Shown here piece after piece: positions 24,291-35,530 of a DNA stretch of 64,000 nt. The stretch is from Oasisia sp. SBJ-2009. Its lineage: Eukaryota > Annelida > Polychaeta > Sabellida > Siboglinidae. The stretch's first letter is position 1. Every line of letters starts with the position of its first letter. The notes beneath the pieces were generated by a model. It was not told where the DNA came from. It was given only the letters and a program-made list of their open reading frames with translations, and did no database searches. Position numbers and translations under genes: made by a program. The stretch spans positions 17,812,055 through 17,876,054 of the forward strand of contig OZ024854.1 in the NCBI GenBank assembly GCA_964017155.1. Reading direction: 5' to 3'.

Positions 24291-24462
24291 AACATAGGTA
24301 TTGAGAAGCTGACAACATTCCTATATCAAGCAACATTGAAGAAATCTCATATTGAACCAGTACTAGGACAGATGGTAGCGCCACGTTTGTTTTTGTGACT
24401 CTGGCAGATCCAGGAGTGATATTAAAAAACATCATTTGTAAGGATGGATTAGTCACAGTTAT
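24291..24462 (-). CDS. Candidate internal exon, minus strand, 172 bp
   Basis: The minus-strand frame is open for 57 codons, from an acceptor preceded by a T/C-rich run and ending GGAGCAG to a GTATGT donor. It is phase 0 in and phase 1 out. The peptide is ITVTNPSLQMMFFNITPG, then SARVTKTNVALPSVLVLVQY and EISSMLLDIGMLSASQYLC. This is a beta-strand-like alternation with an N-glycosylation sequon (NIT). Its phase 0 entry matches the phase 0 exit of the candidate exon at 25402-25506. The acceptor is interrupted by a purine-rich GGGGAGGAG, which lowers confidence. The frame also stays open a little upstream. Confidence 0.3.
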
Positions 24463-24974
24463 CTGCTCCTCCCCACAGACAGGGCAAGGCAATTCAGGAA
24501 ATCGATGTGACATGTGTCTAATTTCACCGGAGATCTGTCAAGTTTAAATGGAGATCTGGGAAGCTGCGGAAATTGGGTGATCACTGCAGTAATTTTTGCA
24601 GACAATTTCACAGGGATAACAGTAATTAACGTTAATAATTAATTTATCCAACGAATCACACAGGTGGTGGTTTATTAAGCAGGCGCCCAAATGAGAGGTG
24701 AATAATTTAGGTGGTGTTTTTTTAATTGTACTATTTCAGTTTGATTAAGTAACTAGGTCAGGTTGGACTAAAGATGAATGAATATTGGCTTATTTTGATG
24801 AATCCTGCAAAATGAAGCAACATCAACAATTCATCAAAAAACATGTTTGACTAAGTTAGATACATATATGCATACACACATGCTTGTGTCAGTGCATCAA
24901 TCCATCAACACCCAAGCCACTCACCCACATACTCACTCATCCACCAACCCATATGTTCATCTGTCCATCTCTTC

Positions 24975-25006
24975 AATTAATCAACAAACAAACAAACAAA
25001 CAAACA

Positions 25007-25059
<53 letters not shown>

Positions 25060-25331
25060 CCCATCCATCCACCCACCCATCCACCCATCAACCCATCAAC
25101 CCACCCATATACCCAGTGTTACCCACCCATCCACCCATCCATCCATCCATCCATCCATCCATCCATCCATCCATCCATCCATCCACCCACCCATCCAACC
25201 ACCCATCCAACCACCCACCCATCCACCCATCCATCCAACCACCCATCCATCCAACCACCCATCCAGCCATCCAGCTACCCACCCATCCATCCACCCACCC
25301 ACCCACCCAACCACCCAACCATCCATCCACC
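24975..25331. repeat. Compound tetranucleotide array (AAAC)n-(AGCC)n-(ATCC/ACCC)n
   Basis: Three arrays lie in direct succession: AAAC repeats (24980-25007), AGCC repeats (25008-25057), then ATCC/ACCC-type repeats with scattered CAACC variants (25058-25331). All units end in C and share a 4-bp period. The long open frames (QPAS-, HPSI- and DGWM-type) are repeat-generated. Confidence 0.97.
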
Positions 25332-25401
25332 AGGAGTGCTGGTGTGTGTACAGTGAGTGTACAGTGTCCACACTGTGGCCACAGTGTGGTGTTGTACTCA
25401 C

Positions 25402-25506
25402 CTCTTGCTTTATCTCCCTCTGTCCATACTCAAGTATCTGTTCTAGTGGGGGATTAAGTGGACTGCCACTCTGTTGGTCATCAACTTTCCCGCCAGTAAA
25501 GCACAT
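25402..25506 (-). CDS. Candidate exon with consensus donor, minus strand
   Basis: A consensus donor AAGCAAGAG|GTGAGT closes a 35-codon minus-strand frame that can begin at the ATG (25506-25504). It reads [17 protein letters not shown], then [18 protein letters not shown], which is hydrophilic. An acceptor (GAGCATTAG, 25516 side) would let the exon extend slightly upstream in phase 1. A much stronger acceptor (TTTATTTTTTTAG, just above 25573) also exists. From there this frame meets a TGA, while a second frame ([15 protein letters not shown] then stop) is open, so two readings compete. Phase 0 exit fits 24291-24462. Confidence 0.3.
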
Positions 25507-26667
25507 ATATAGGGTTGATATGCCTAATGCTCATTTATCACATTGTGACTGGTCAGGTTGAAAAATAGGTATCCTAAAAAAATAAAAATATTTTGAATGA
25601 ATTTCATTTTTTTCTGCAAAAATATACAAATAATGATAGCCACAGTCTTTGTAGTGTAAGCAGACTAAGCACATAAGCCACAGCCAAGAAGTAAGATCAG
25701 TGCTGCTCACTAGTGAAACTGTTGCCACTCTGTGGTTCCATTATGAAGTTTCCTTGAAAGGTGAACCTTATCGGATAATAAAAACTTACAGCTAAAACAC
25801 ATTAATTTTGCTCATCCGGTGGTTTACGTGAGATCAGACATAGAGCAGAACAATAATAAGGAAGAAAGAAAGGACAAAGGAATGCTACTCAAGATTCCAG
25901 GAATTCTGTGTCTATCTGAAGGATCTGGGATGTTTCCCCACAGTAAACATTCCTCAGGTATCTCCCTTGGGAGGAACTCTGGGCTTATTCTGTTGTGGTC
26001 ATCAGGTAACTGGCCAGCTTGACCACTCCCTTGACCTGGCCACTCGACTCACACGTGCCACCTGTCGGGAGTGTGTTGACTAGCAGGCGCGAGTGAATCA
26101 CTCACTTAGTTAGTCATTCCTGGAGTTGTCAGGCACCATGTGTTGTTGCCATGGTTACGCGCAATTTATTTAGTTGGCATGTCTGGGAATGACAGTTGTT
26201 TACTGGCGTCTCCCAGGCCACAGCAGGTGAAGGAGACGTCAGGAGCCTTCTGGGGCCTACGTCTAGGGTCTAGGGTGGGGTACAGGGAGAATGGGGTTAG
26301 TATGTAAATTATTATTATATGGAGGTATTCCGCAGAGAGAAACATTGCTGCTAGATCTCTGTAAAGTCGAGTCGGTTCAGGCTGCAGTATGTTTTCTCTC
26401 CTAACAGTTGAAACATTTACATTACTGCAGTTCAGTATTAAATTATATAGGTTTTAACAAAATTCCAGGAAGATATGCTATGCTGACTTTGGGGGCAGTC
26501 AGATGGCATCTCTTGCCGATGCTCAGATCCAGTCGCAACGTTCCTTAGGTTTCATAGGGCCACTGGCCTCTTTTCGGCCAGTTGGTAGTGTATTAAAAAA
26601 AACTGGTTGTTTACAGTTGTTTCCGTATGTGTTTGTGGTTTCACCTGATATTCTTTTTACCTGCCAG

Positions 26668-26946
26668 AGAAATATGGACCCAGCAGACAGATTGAGTGGG
26701 GAGGCACTCACCAGAGAGCAGCACTGGTATAAGTTCAGTTATCACATTACTGGGAAAGATCGGGTTTGCACATATCAGTCAGAAAGAACGACTTTAATAA
26801 TTTCGGTGCCAACCAAGTTTGCAAGAATGGACAAGAAAAGCCAGACTTTTGGAGACTTGCATGCTGTTCAAAATCTTTATTTCTACTCTTCACTGAAATT
26901 ATTAATACCCGGTAATCATAAAATATTTAGTGAACAATCACCGTAG
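26668..26946 (+). CDS. Candidate exon inside the longest non-repetitive ORF
   Basis: A strong acceptor (ATTCTTTTTACCTGCCAG, ending 26667) opens 92 codons in phase 0 to a TAG at 26944-26946. The enclosing open frame starts at an ATG at 26503 (147 codons). The peptide is hydrophilic and mixed: RNMDPADRLSGEALTREQHW, then YKFSYHITGKDRVCTYQSER, VPTKFARMDKKSQTFGDLHA and YFYSSLKLLIP. A donor CCCG|GTAATC after 26911 would make it an internal exon leaving phase 1. There is no signal peptide or membrane segment. Amino-acid use is balanced, unlike the repeat-derived frames nearby. I recognise no family; chance remains possible. Confidence 0.35.
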   Translation, partial: RNMDPADRLSGEALTREQHWYKFSYHITGKDRVCTYQSERTTLIISVPTKFARMDKKSQTFGDLHAVQNLYFYSSLKLLIPGNHKIFSEQSP

Positions 26947-28417
26947 TCAATGAGCTCAGTTTGCGGTTCCCCAAGTAAAGGGGAGATCTGGCAATAGGTA
27001 CTTTTGTCAAACCTGGACTAAGAGTTAGACAGAGAGACAGACAGATGGATGAGTGCAGACAGATTGAGCACAGCCGGACTGGAATAGATGGATAGGTTAT
27101 GTGTGTGTGGATGGGAGGGGTCATAAACCGAGACAGCTCATGTCACTGACTATGTGTGGGCAGATGAAGGGCTATTTATGATGCACAGACAAATGTCAGG
27201 ACAGACAGCAACTCATCTCACTTGTCATTAGTGTGTACTGGAGTCATCCTCTCTGTCCTCTTGAAGTCAGCCTCGACTAATTAGTGTGAGCAGATAGGTG
27301 CTGCCTTCACTTTCAAAGGCAGTGTTAATACTCTTGTAGAAAACTGACAACTTATAAAGACCACGTATTTAAATTAGTAGTATTTTTAGTAGCATTTTAG
27401 AATTTGGTTTTTAATTTTATAATACTAATTCATGTATAATTTTATAAGAAATATTATATTTTAGTGAACTCTCGATAAGCCAAAGGTTCACATGCTGTCT
27501 GGAGCTTAACTCTAGGCGGCAACCTTGTAAAACCTTGTTAAACCTTGTTAAGTTTTCATTCATTGTGTTCTTAAATTTTTCCTTAAGATGCCGTTTCTTT
27601 ATTACATCTTAGAAGTGTTGATTTTATCGTTTCCAGTAATTCTTTTTGCATTCATGTTCTGTGTGTACATCTTCATCTTTTGTAAACACGTGGCATCCAG
27701 AAATGTTTTGTATTCTCCAGAAGAACCAGAAGTACAGTATTCTATATACAATTACCAATATCTGTTATTTTAAAGATAAAAAACATTTTCTAATTGTTGA
27801 GATTAATTAACTGGTTTTAACAAATTTGATCTTAATGAATGTTGCAGTTATTCAGGCTACAAGAACAGCTGATGGGGTTCTATGTCTTCAATCAGGAAGC
27901 AAAGGGTTAATCTTCTCACTTTCTTTCTCCAGCTGTGTGGTTTTTCAAACTGTAAATAACACCAAAAGTTAGTTAAATTCTGACTCACGTACCACTGTGG
28001 GAACCATTGACAGGGTACTGACTGAGTGGACGGAAGGGGTAGATTGTTTTACCCCCTAGGGTATATGGCACTTGTCGGTGTCTTGTGGATTTTTTGTGTG
28101 GGGAATGTGGGCAATTCAGTGGTTTAATAGCATTGAAGAACATAATTTTGCTGCTCTGAATGTCTGATTATTTGCACAGTTTTGGGTGACACAGTTGTGC
28201 CATATTAACTGTCACACTTTGTCATACATTTGTAGTTTGAAAAGATACATGTGGGGAATGATGTCACTGAATGACAAGTTAAAATTACAGCATCTATAAG
28301 CACGATGTTATATTTAGAAAAAATAAGTGAAAATTGGTTGTACCTTACAGCTTTGAAATGATCATTTTTCACACTGTCATTGTATACAATGCATGGCGAG
28401 TGTAGAAGGTTACTTAG

Positions 28418-28740
28418 AGTTGTAGAGCACAGTGGCTCAGGGGTAGACTTTCAGACTCTTGACTAAGAGGACTCAAATCCTGTGCTGCAGTGTTAAAACC
28501 TTCGGCAAGTTTTTTCACTCTACATTGCTCCAGTTCACTGAGCTGTATAAATGAGTACCTGGCTATAGACAGTGGTGGACAGCATAAATTGTAGCATATG
28601 GCTGGATGCTTCCTAGAGAAGTTGAGATGGTGTCTGATTGAACATGTCTGCCAAAGAAGTAAAGTGTAAAAGCGCTTTGAGCAATCTTGAGGATTGGATA
28701 CTGTGCTATATAAGAACTTACCTTTACTTTTTTCAACTTG
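28418..28740 (+). mobile_element. tRNA-headed SINE (best-preserved copy of family A)
   Basis: The head has pol III boxes. The A-box region is AGTGGCTCAGGGGTAGACTT (about 28431-28450), and the B-box is GGACTCAAATCC (28469-28480). The body contains CCAGTTCACTGAGCTGTATA, GAGTACCTGGCTATAGACAG and GAACATGTCTGCCA. The tail is AAAGCGCTTTGAGCAATCTT followed by GTGCTATATAAGAAC. The paired AGCGCTTTGAG / GCTATATAAG tail is, from memory, shared with widespread metazoan SINEs whose 3' ends derive from CR1/L2-type LINEs. The 7.0-kb copy is its diverged relative. The minus-strand open frame through it is not a gene. Confidence 0.85.
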
Positions 28741-29680
28741 ACACAGGGCACAGTTAAGAAAATCAATGTTTTTGATTGATCTGACCATACCAAACATAAT
28801 CACGGTATTTTCAATTTTCTTTATACCTTTTTCTTTTATTCCATTCTTTTTTCCTCCTAAAACCCCAACCAAATCCCCTACCACGTAACTAAAAACTTAG
28901 CACCGTGATCTCTAACGCAAGGCAACGACATCCTAACACCGGTCATATCCGCTGAGAACATCTTCTGACAAGCCATGATTCTACCCAGGCACACAACTGA
29001 GTGAGATAAAGGCTTCGTGTACCCTCCAGATGCTGCCTATAAACAACTACAAAAATCTCAGCCTCTCAGGCCAAGAGATGTTTATGGTGGGGATAATATT
29101 GATGGCTTGTTCATTTCCTTGTTGCTGGCGTGCAGGGGTTCTGGCTGTAGATTTCCCCTTGGCAGTAAACGCGACAGCCTCTGTCGGGGAGGTGATCACG
29201 CAGCCTGTTGATTTGTCAGTGACACAGATAAAGTTCGGCTGCGTTGATCGATGCATGTGCATATGCAATCAGCAGGCGGAAAAAATCTGGTTTACGTTAG
29301 GCGTTGGTTTAGAAACAAAACAATGAAAAAAGTGCATAAAAGAGGTGATATATTTCGCGTGAAGTAGCTTCATACGATCGATTGTGTGTTTATTTGATTC
29401 TGTGTGGTTTGTTAATTCACTGATTCAGTGTTTTTACCTAAATGTTGGTTTATTGCCATGGAATGACTTCAGTTGGACATCAAACTAGTCAGGGCATTTG
29501 TGCATAAAATTGGGATAGAGAACTAAGGTATATTATGTCAGTCAGCATGATTAATAATATGCATATATAAGTGGTCATTTTATGCAATATGTGTTTTTTA
29601 TTTTGTGTATAATGTTCAGTATAAATAAAAAAGACATACTAAGTCTATGATAGTAACCTACATTTGACTTGTAAATGACA

Positions 29681-29880
29681 GATTGTGCAGTGGCACATTG
29701 GATAGAGAACGTGTCTGTGAATTGAGAAGGCTGTGGGTTGAGTCCAACTGCTTTTCATTCAACCCCCCTGCCTACCTGGGGTATGTCTTTCAGAAGTTAC
29801 TTGATAGGTCGTATGTCTCTTACCTGGTGCACATAATCTAGAGTGAAGTTAAAAAATAGCCCGATAAAAAAGGCGAGCTT
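29681..29880 (+). mobile_element. tRNA-headed SINE (family B)
   Basis: An A-box-like TGGCACATTGGATAGAG (about 29690-29706) and a B-box GGGTTGAGTCCAAC (29734-29747) lie about 40 bp apart, the spacing of a tRNA-derived head. The body has TATGTCTTTCAGAAGTTACT, echoing GTGTCTTTCAGAAGAGATAC in the 31-kb SINE, so the two may share a central domain. The 3' end is unclear and the stretch to about 29880 is approximate. Confidence 0.6.
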
Positions 29881-30839
29881 GTTACAGATATTGACAGAAT
29901 CTCCACCAATGGTGTGTACGATGTTGAATTGCCATTGGTGGGAAAGAGAGGCGGGCAGGGGAGTGGAAAGGGGAAACGTCTCACATTTCCCCCTCCCCAG
30001 TCTTGTGAATTAACTCATCAATCACTGCCTCGTGTTCAGTAGCTGGCAGTTTCCTGTAAGTGTGGCACTACATGTACCACAGAGTATCTATGGGCACCAC
30101 GGCCTGGTTCAGGAGCAAGACTGATCCCACGACAGGTGCCTAGACAGGTGTGGGGGTGGCTCCCGGGACTTTACACTGACGCCCTAATGTCCTAACCTTT
30201 TACCCCAGTTACCAACACCCAGTGCAACACTATTGTTGTATATAGTGTCAGCGTTTGCAGTATTTCTGGCTTAAGGCAGTCTGATGACATTTTGTTGCTC
30301 ATCCTTTTTCTGGTAAAATCTGTCAATTTTTGTTTTCCTTCCATATGATCCTTCTTTACTATGTCTGCAGTGTCTCTGCACCATCTTTCTCCCCTTTCCC
30401 TGCCTCGCTCCCACTCCTTCCCTGTCCTGCCCGTCTCTCCTCACGCAGTCGTCCCAGCCCAGTCATGATCTTCTTCCTTGTCTGTAAGTCACTCTGAGCA
30501 GGCTTCTGTGCACACTTTGATGAGTCCAAAATGTCCCCATAGACATGTGTGTTCATGTGTTTGTTCATGCACACAATCTAGTCTTAGGGTGACTTATAAT
30601 GTTTTTTGTTCCATGCATCTACTGACATTTTTACCAATCCAAAACAACCTTTGCCGGTCCAAATGGTTGGTGGATGGGTCTCCAGCTGACACAAAGGCTA
30701 TGAGCACATCTATTGTCTTTGCTTGCTGTTCCCTTTAGTTTATTCACAGGCAGGTTGATGATAAACATATTATAATGTCAAAACTATAATTCAAAGTCTT
30801 CTTCTTCTTATGGTTAGCTCATCACTCTATGTTAGCCAA

Positions 30840-31110
30840 ATGTTTGTGACTAGAGTATTGTCGAGCTTGGTTTTCAGAGTTGTCCTTCTCTAGAGTTAGT
30901 GAGTCCACTACAGGTTACACCTATTCCCCGCTGTGTGGGATCTTTTACTTCCCTGGCAGACACCAGATAGAAGGGACCACCGGCTTTTGGTATCTCTTCT
31001 GAAAGACACAGGCAATGTGAGAGGTGAACGAAATTGCCTAAGTTTCGAAACGGCGGTAGGTGGGATTGAACCACCGTCCCCTCGATTGACAGTCCGGCGC
31101 TCTACCACCA
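30840..31110 (-). mobile_element. tRNA-headed SINE with conserved central domain
   Basis: The minus-strand head (31107 downwards) has A-box TGGTAGAGCGC, an anticodon-loop-like CTGTCAA, and a perfect T-arm GGTGG-TTCAATC-CCACC containing the B-box GGTTCAATCCC. The body continues TCTTTCAGAAGAGATACCAA, AGCCGGTGGTCCC, AAGTAAAAGATCCCA and GGGGAATAGGTGTAACC. From memory, this ordered series resembles the CTTCGGATGAGACG...AAACCGAGGTCC...TTAAAAATCCCA...GGGGTGTAACC core of widespread metazoan SINEs. That suggests an ancient shared core domain. It is not a functional tRNA: the acceptor stem does not pair cleanly. Confidence 0.8.
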
Positions 31111-34100
31111 CTCCCCATTGTGATTCATTTAAACATAGTTACTAGTTTTGGACATTCAAAACATTGCGTCTAGAATAGTTCAATAGATGTCATTTAAACT
31201 TTGACGTGACATTAACCATGATTGTGCTTTCTAATTTGGGAGATATTTCCTAATTAAAAGTCAGTATTAATTTACTTAAAACAATCTGCAATGTCCGATA
31301 ACAAGGGTGGGTTGGTTGGTTATTGGGGAAGTGAAGTAAGCAACTAGAATGCTGCCCCTTTGGGGCGTGTGATTCAGTGTATTTCACTAATCAGGCATGT
31401 GGTAATCAAAGACATACCCAATGACTTAAGTCTACATCCTGCTGCAGAGGTTAGGCAAGCCTGGTTTAATTGTGCTGGTCAGTCCCTGACCAATACTCAG
31501 CCACAAGTGACCACCATTCATCAGTGTCCAGATATAACCACTGGTCATTGTTGAGAGGTCTTTGACCTGTTATGCTGACCTGTACTCATTGACCTGGTTT
31601 GAGGTGAAAGTGCAGTCACAACAAAACGTTCTGCATAATGTTATCAGCATATTGGATCTAGTTCAATTAATTTGGTATGTGGAGCCTCACTTATGAGGGA
31701 TGCACTCAGTGGCCAATTTGCTTTATAGTAAGTAGGAGTGATTCGCTATTGCCACTGGGGACCAACTCAAATGGTTGACCATCACAAGAATGACATGTCA
31801 TCTGTTGTACTTTCTTTAAGCTGGAGTTAATTACGGTAGAAATCTATCTACAAATCCACTGAAATTTATCTCATTCAAATCGACATCATTCAAGAATTTG
31901 TGTCGAAAAGTCGTCTGTGAATGTCTGCCGTCTCCTGAACAACATAATTATGGAAAACATTAAATCATGTGCAGGGGATTTGCCAATAGTATATACTTAA
32001 AAGTACTAATATTACAAGATGGTGACAGAACGACAGTTGTGATGATGTTGTATTGTATATGTCATCAAATTAATATTTGTGTAAATTGACATGCGACAGT
32101 ATGTCATAATGAGCATGTGTTCTGTAAACAATGTATACGTACCAAAAACTGAACTTTTACCAAACGTCTAATTGGACACACCAAAGTTATCATCACGCGA
32201 GAGTGATCAAAACGTGTTAATTTCAGACACGGTTGACTGCACAAATCAAGGATAACATAAACAACTGAATTATCTGGGTTGATGACACCTGAAAATTAAT
32301 TAATTGTTTACCCTGGCGTGTACAAGATCCCTCTCTTGTACATGATCCGTCTCTCACACACCAGAACAAACACTCATTAACCTTTACAGTCTGGATTAAT
32401 AATGCAAGTGCATTGATCCTGCCGGTGTGTCAGGTGAATATGTGTAATGATAACATCGCAGGAGCGTGTGTGATTATACCACCTTGTACACTGTATTCTC
32501 TTGTGGCCCCTCACAGCATCACAGCCGAATTCCCTCCTGGAGAGATGCGCTATTAATGTAATGCAGATATGAAAATGGCAGGACAAGCGTGTGTGACTCG
32601 GAGCTTCTGTCCAACTGACATTAATAATGCAGTAGGCTCATGCAGCAGGTTGGGAGACTCCGAGACTGGCCGTTGATGAGTATGTAGATGTCCGCAGTCA
32701 TTTATCATCAGGCCTGCTCAGAATAACGAGGACAGAAGCTTGGGTTGTGATAGAGCTGTATGTGTAGGCGGTGTGTTTGTTAAAAAGTGCTCCACTTTCG
32801 CCTCCGCTGCTCCGGTCTGTGTTAGACTAGTTGCCGTTAGTCTGTGATGTATGTAGTGGGTGTATGTCACTTACATGTCGTGTCATTATACCTGGCTGTC
32901 TGTGACGTCGTATCCAAGGCAGCGGTGGTGTCGTCCTCTGTTATTTGGTGCCCATTCAAGGAGGTGTTGTACCTTGTAAAATACTAACTGTACTTTATAA
33001 CTGCATCCATGATGCCGTTGTAAGCAGGATACATGATTATGTATTAATTTTGCCAAACTCTGTAAGATTGGTTAATAGTAATACTTGTGTCTCTGTGTCA
33101 CATGTATCAGAACTAAGGGGGTTGGGGTGAGCCACCCCAACATTTTTGGGGAAGGAGATAGAATTAGCCCACCGCCCAAATTAATATTTATGCAAGACAG
33201 ACTTTTTGAGTGCAGTTGGAGGTTTTAAGCGAGTTTGAAGGTGGATTTTGTTGGGGACCTTCAAGAGGGAGCAACGCGAGGTTTTTGGGAATTAGTGGAG
33301 GAATTTAATGACCCCTAGCCCCCTGAATATCAAATATGTTCCAGTACCATAGACTATTACACTGGCATCTTGGAGAGGAGAAATGAATTAACGTATAAAT
33401 TATAAATAATAATTATGTTATATTTAAAAATTTAATTTTGTGTGTCTTCACATGTGTATGCAGTCGTTTCTTGATATTCATATTTATCCACTCAGTTGTT
33501 CAGAGGCTGATTTATGCCAGAAACTGTTTTCAGTACCCATGAGGATGAGGTGCAATTACTTTAATTTCTGCTTCAAACAACCTCCAAGTGCCACAATGAA
33601 TTAGCAGTGTCCCCTGAGTATTTCACAAAGACACCTTTCGGGTGTAAACTGTTTACGTGGACAGAAGCCTCCACCTTGCTGGGATCAACCCGCAATTATA
33701 ATCACGAAAAATTCTCTTTGTGAAATTCTTTTAGCCACCTTAGTTGTGCAGCCTCTAACTCTGTGACCTGCTTCCTAACATGTCCAATAGACACGAGGGC
33801 ACACCTTTGGTGTATGAACTAATGAGGGGTGGTATTGGGGTCTCACACCTGTTTTGGGGTCATCTGCCTGTTTGGAAAGTCCACTTCCCACCAATCAATC
33901 CTATGGTTTCCTTCCTCCCACCTATTTTTGGGTCTACTCCCCCTTCCAAAATCTACTTCCTGCTCCTTTGTCTTGTGAGGGAGTAACACAATATTCTAAT
34001 TGTTTTGATTCCTTTCAAACCTTCTACTTCTAACCCGAGTGTTGTTCATTTGTTTTACTGATTATGATTAGTTTATTTCTATGAATAAACATTCTCGAAT

Positions 34101-34403
34101 TAACTTAAATAGTAAATATTCAAACATAATTTAAAGTTATAGATTATTGAATTAAAATGCTCATCTAGCCTGATATAAATTAACTTATGATCACTTCATT
34201 TGTCACACAAAGTGACACTGTTTAAAGGTGTTTTTAGTATTATTTTTTTTAGTTACTTTGTTGTGACACTCCCCAGGTTTGGGCCTTTGGGGTCCAACTT
34301 ATGTCATTAACATTGAATGAGAGGTGTATTGTTGGACAGGTTGAACCATTGGGCAAATGAACTGCTGTGCATAATTGACCATTACCCTGTTTTTGTATTA
34401 ATA
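31111..34403. other. Non-coding stretch
   Basis: No transposon or exon signatures seen. A CG-containing patch at 32390-32960 resembles other short GC-richer blocks of this window and could be regulatory. Nothing in it is specific. Confidence 0.5.
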
Positions 34404-35156
34404 CCTGTTCACCTTTATCCTTTCAAAAATGACACGTACCCATGACCTGTTTACCTTTATCCTTTCAAAAATGACATGTACCATGACCTGTTTACCTTTA
34501 TCCTTTCAAAAATGACACATACCCATGACCTGTTTATCTTTATCCTTTCAAAAATGACACGTACCCGTGAACTGTTTACCTTTATCCTTTCAAAAATGAC
34601 ACGTACCCGTGACCTGTTTACCTTTATCCTTTCAAAAATGACACGTACCCGTGACCTGTTTACCTTTATCCTTTCAAAAATGACACGTACCCGTGACCTG
34701 TTTGCCTTTATCCTTTAAAAAATGACATGTACCCGTGACCTGTTTACCTTTATCCTTTCAAAAATGACATGTACCCGTGACCTGTTTACCTTTAACCTTT
34801 CAAAAATGACATGTACCCGTGACCTGTTTGCCTTTATCCTTTAAAAAATGACATGTACCCGTGACCTGTTTACCTTTATCCTTTCAAAAATGACACGTAC
34901 CCGTGACCTGTTTGCCTTTATCCTTTAAAAAATGACATGTACCCGTGACCTGTTTACCTTTATCCTTTCAAAAATGACATGTACCTGTGACCTGTTTACC
35001 TTTAACCTTTCAAAAATGACATGTACCCGTGACCTGTTTGCCTTTATCCTTTAAAAAATGACATGTACCCGTGACCTGTTTACCTTTAACCTTTCAAAAA
35101 TGACATGTACCCGTGACCTGTTTACCTTTATCCTTTCAAAAATGACATGTACCCGA
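34404..35156. repeat. 42-bp minisatellite, about 18 copies
   Basis: The unit is TGACCTGTTTACCTTTATCC followed by TTTCAAAAATGACACGTACCCG. Variant units (TTTGCC with TTTAAAAAA; TTTAACC) recur at offsets of 126, 84 and 126 bp, showing multi-unit copying. Because 42 is a multiple of 3, part of the array reads as an open LFTFILSKMTRTRD-type repeat, which I regard as incidental. Confidence 0.97.
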
Positions 35157-35185
35157 GCTCCATTACGCAGATCAGTTATTCGAAT

Positions 35186-35530
35186 ATGGCTGCATCGGTG
35201 CCTGATGATTTGTGCATTGTGGCTATTCATTTGTCAGATGACCTTTCTGCTTTCGTAATGAAGCTGCAAAGTGCCTACTTCTTCGTATTAAGTATGTATT
35301 TTATGGGTTTCTTGGGAATTTACTACGTAATTGGTCATTTTCCGGAAGCCTTGGTGAGGGAGAAAGGGAGAGACTGGAATGGGAACAGTCGACCCACTTA
35401 TTCAAGACATAGCCTTAAGGGCACTCCGGGACAAAAACGTTTCCTGTTCCTGTTGGCGAGGTGTTGCATTCCCACTCTCACTTATCACAAACTGCCGAAA
35501 GTGATTTTTGTAGTAAGCTGGCATTTGTAG
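35186..35530 (+). CDS. Candidate ORF or first exon just after the 42-bp array
   Basis: The ATG at 35186 opens 114 codons to a TAG. It begins MAASVPDDLCIVAIHLSDDL and contains a hydrophobic span (about residues 31-52, YFFVLSMYFMGFLGIYYVIG) that could cross a membrane. A basic tail rich in R/K follows. A GTATGT at 35291-35296 (after TTCGTATTAA) could act as a donor and cut it to a 35-residue first exon. The -3 position is A. It begins 30 bp beyond the minisatellite edge. No family is recognised. Confidence 0.2.
   Translation: MAASVPDDLCIVAIHLSDDLSAFVMKLQSAYFFVLSMYFMGFLGIYYVIGHFPEALVREKGRDWNGNSRPTYSRHSLKGTPGQKRFLFLLARCCIPTLTYHKLPKVIFVVSWHL

Noticed and set aside
24847..25561. 225-codon plus-strand HPSI-rich frame
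   Set aside because: Tetranucleotide repeat artefact extending into unique sequence by chance.
28414..28884. 156-codon minus-strand frame
   Set aside because: It runs antisense through the SINE at 28.4 kb.
29030..29326. 98-codon frame with hydrophobic N-terminus and a CVDRCMCIC segment, resembling a small secreted cysteine-rich peptide
   Set aside because: There is no splice or promoter support, the real start is unclear, and the length is within chance.
4255..30720. Apparent similarity between 4260-4350 and 30600-30690 (TACC.(G/A)TCCAAAA and TTGCC.GTCCA.ATG blocks)
   Set aside because: Only short interrupted matches; not enough to call a repeat family without an alignment.
31030..31107. 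Minus-strand tRNA-like structure with GTC anticodon-like loop
   Set aside because: The T-arm is perfect but the acceptor and anticodon stems pair poorly and a SINE body follows, so it is a SINE head and not a tRNA gene.
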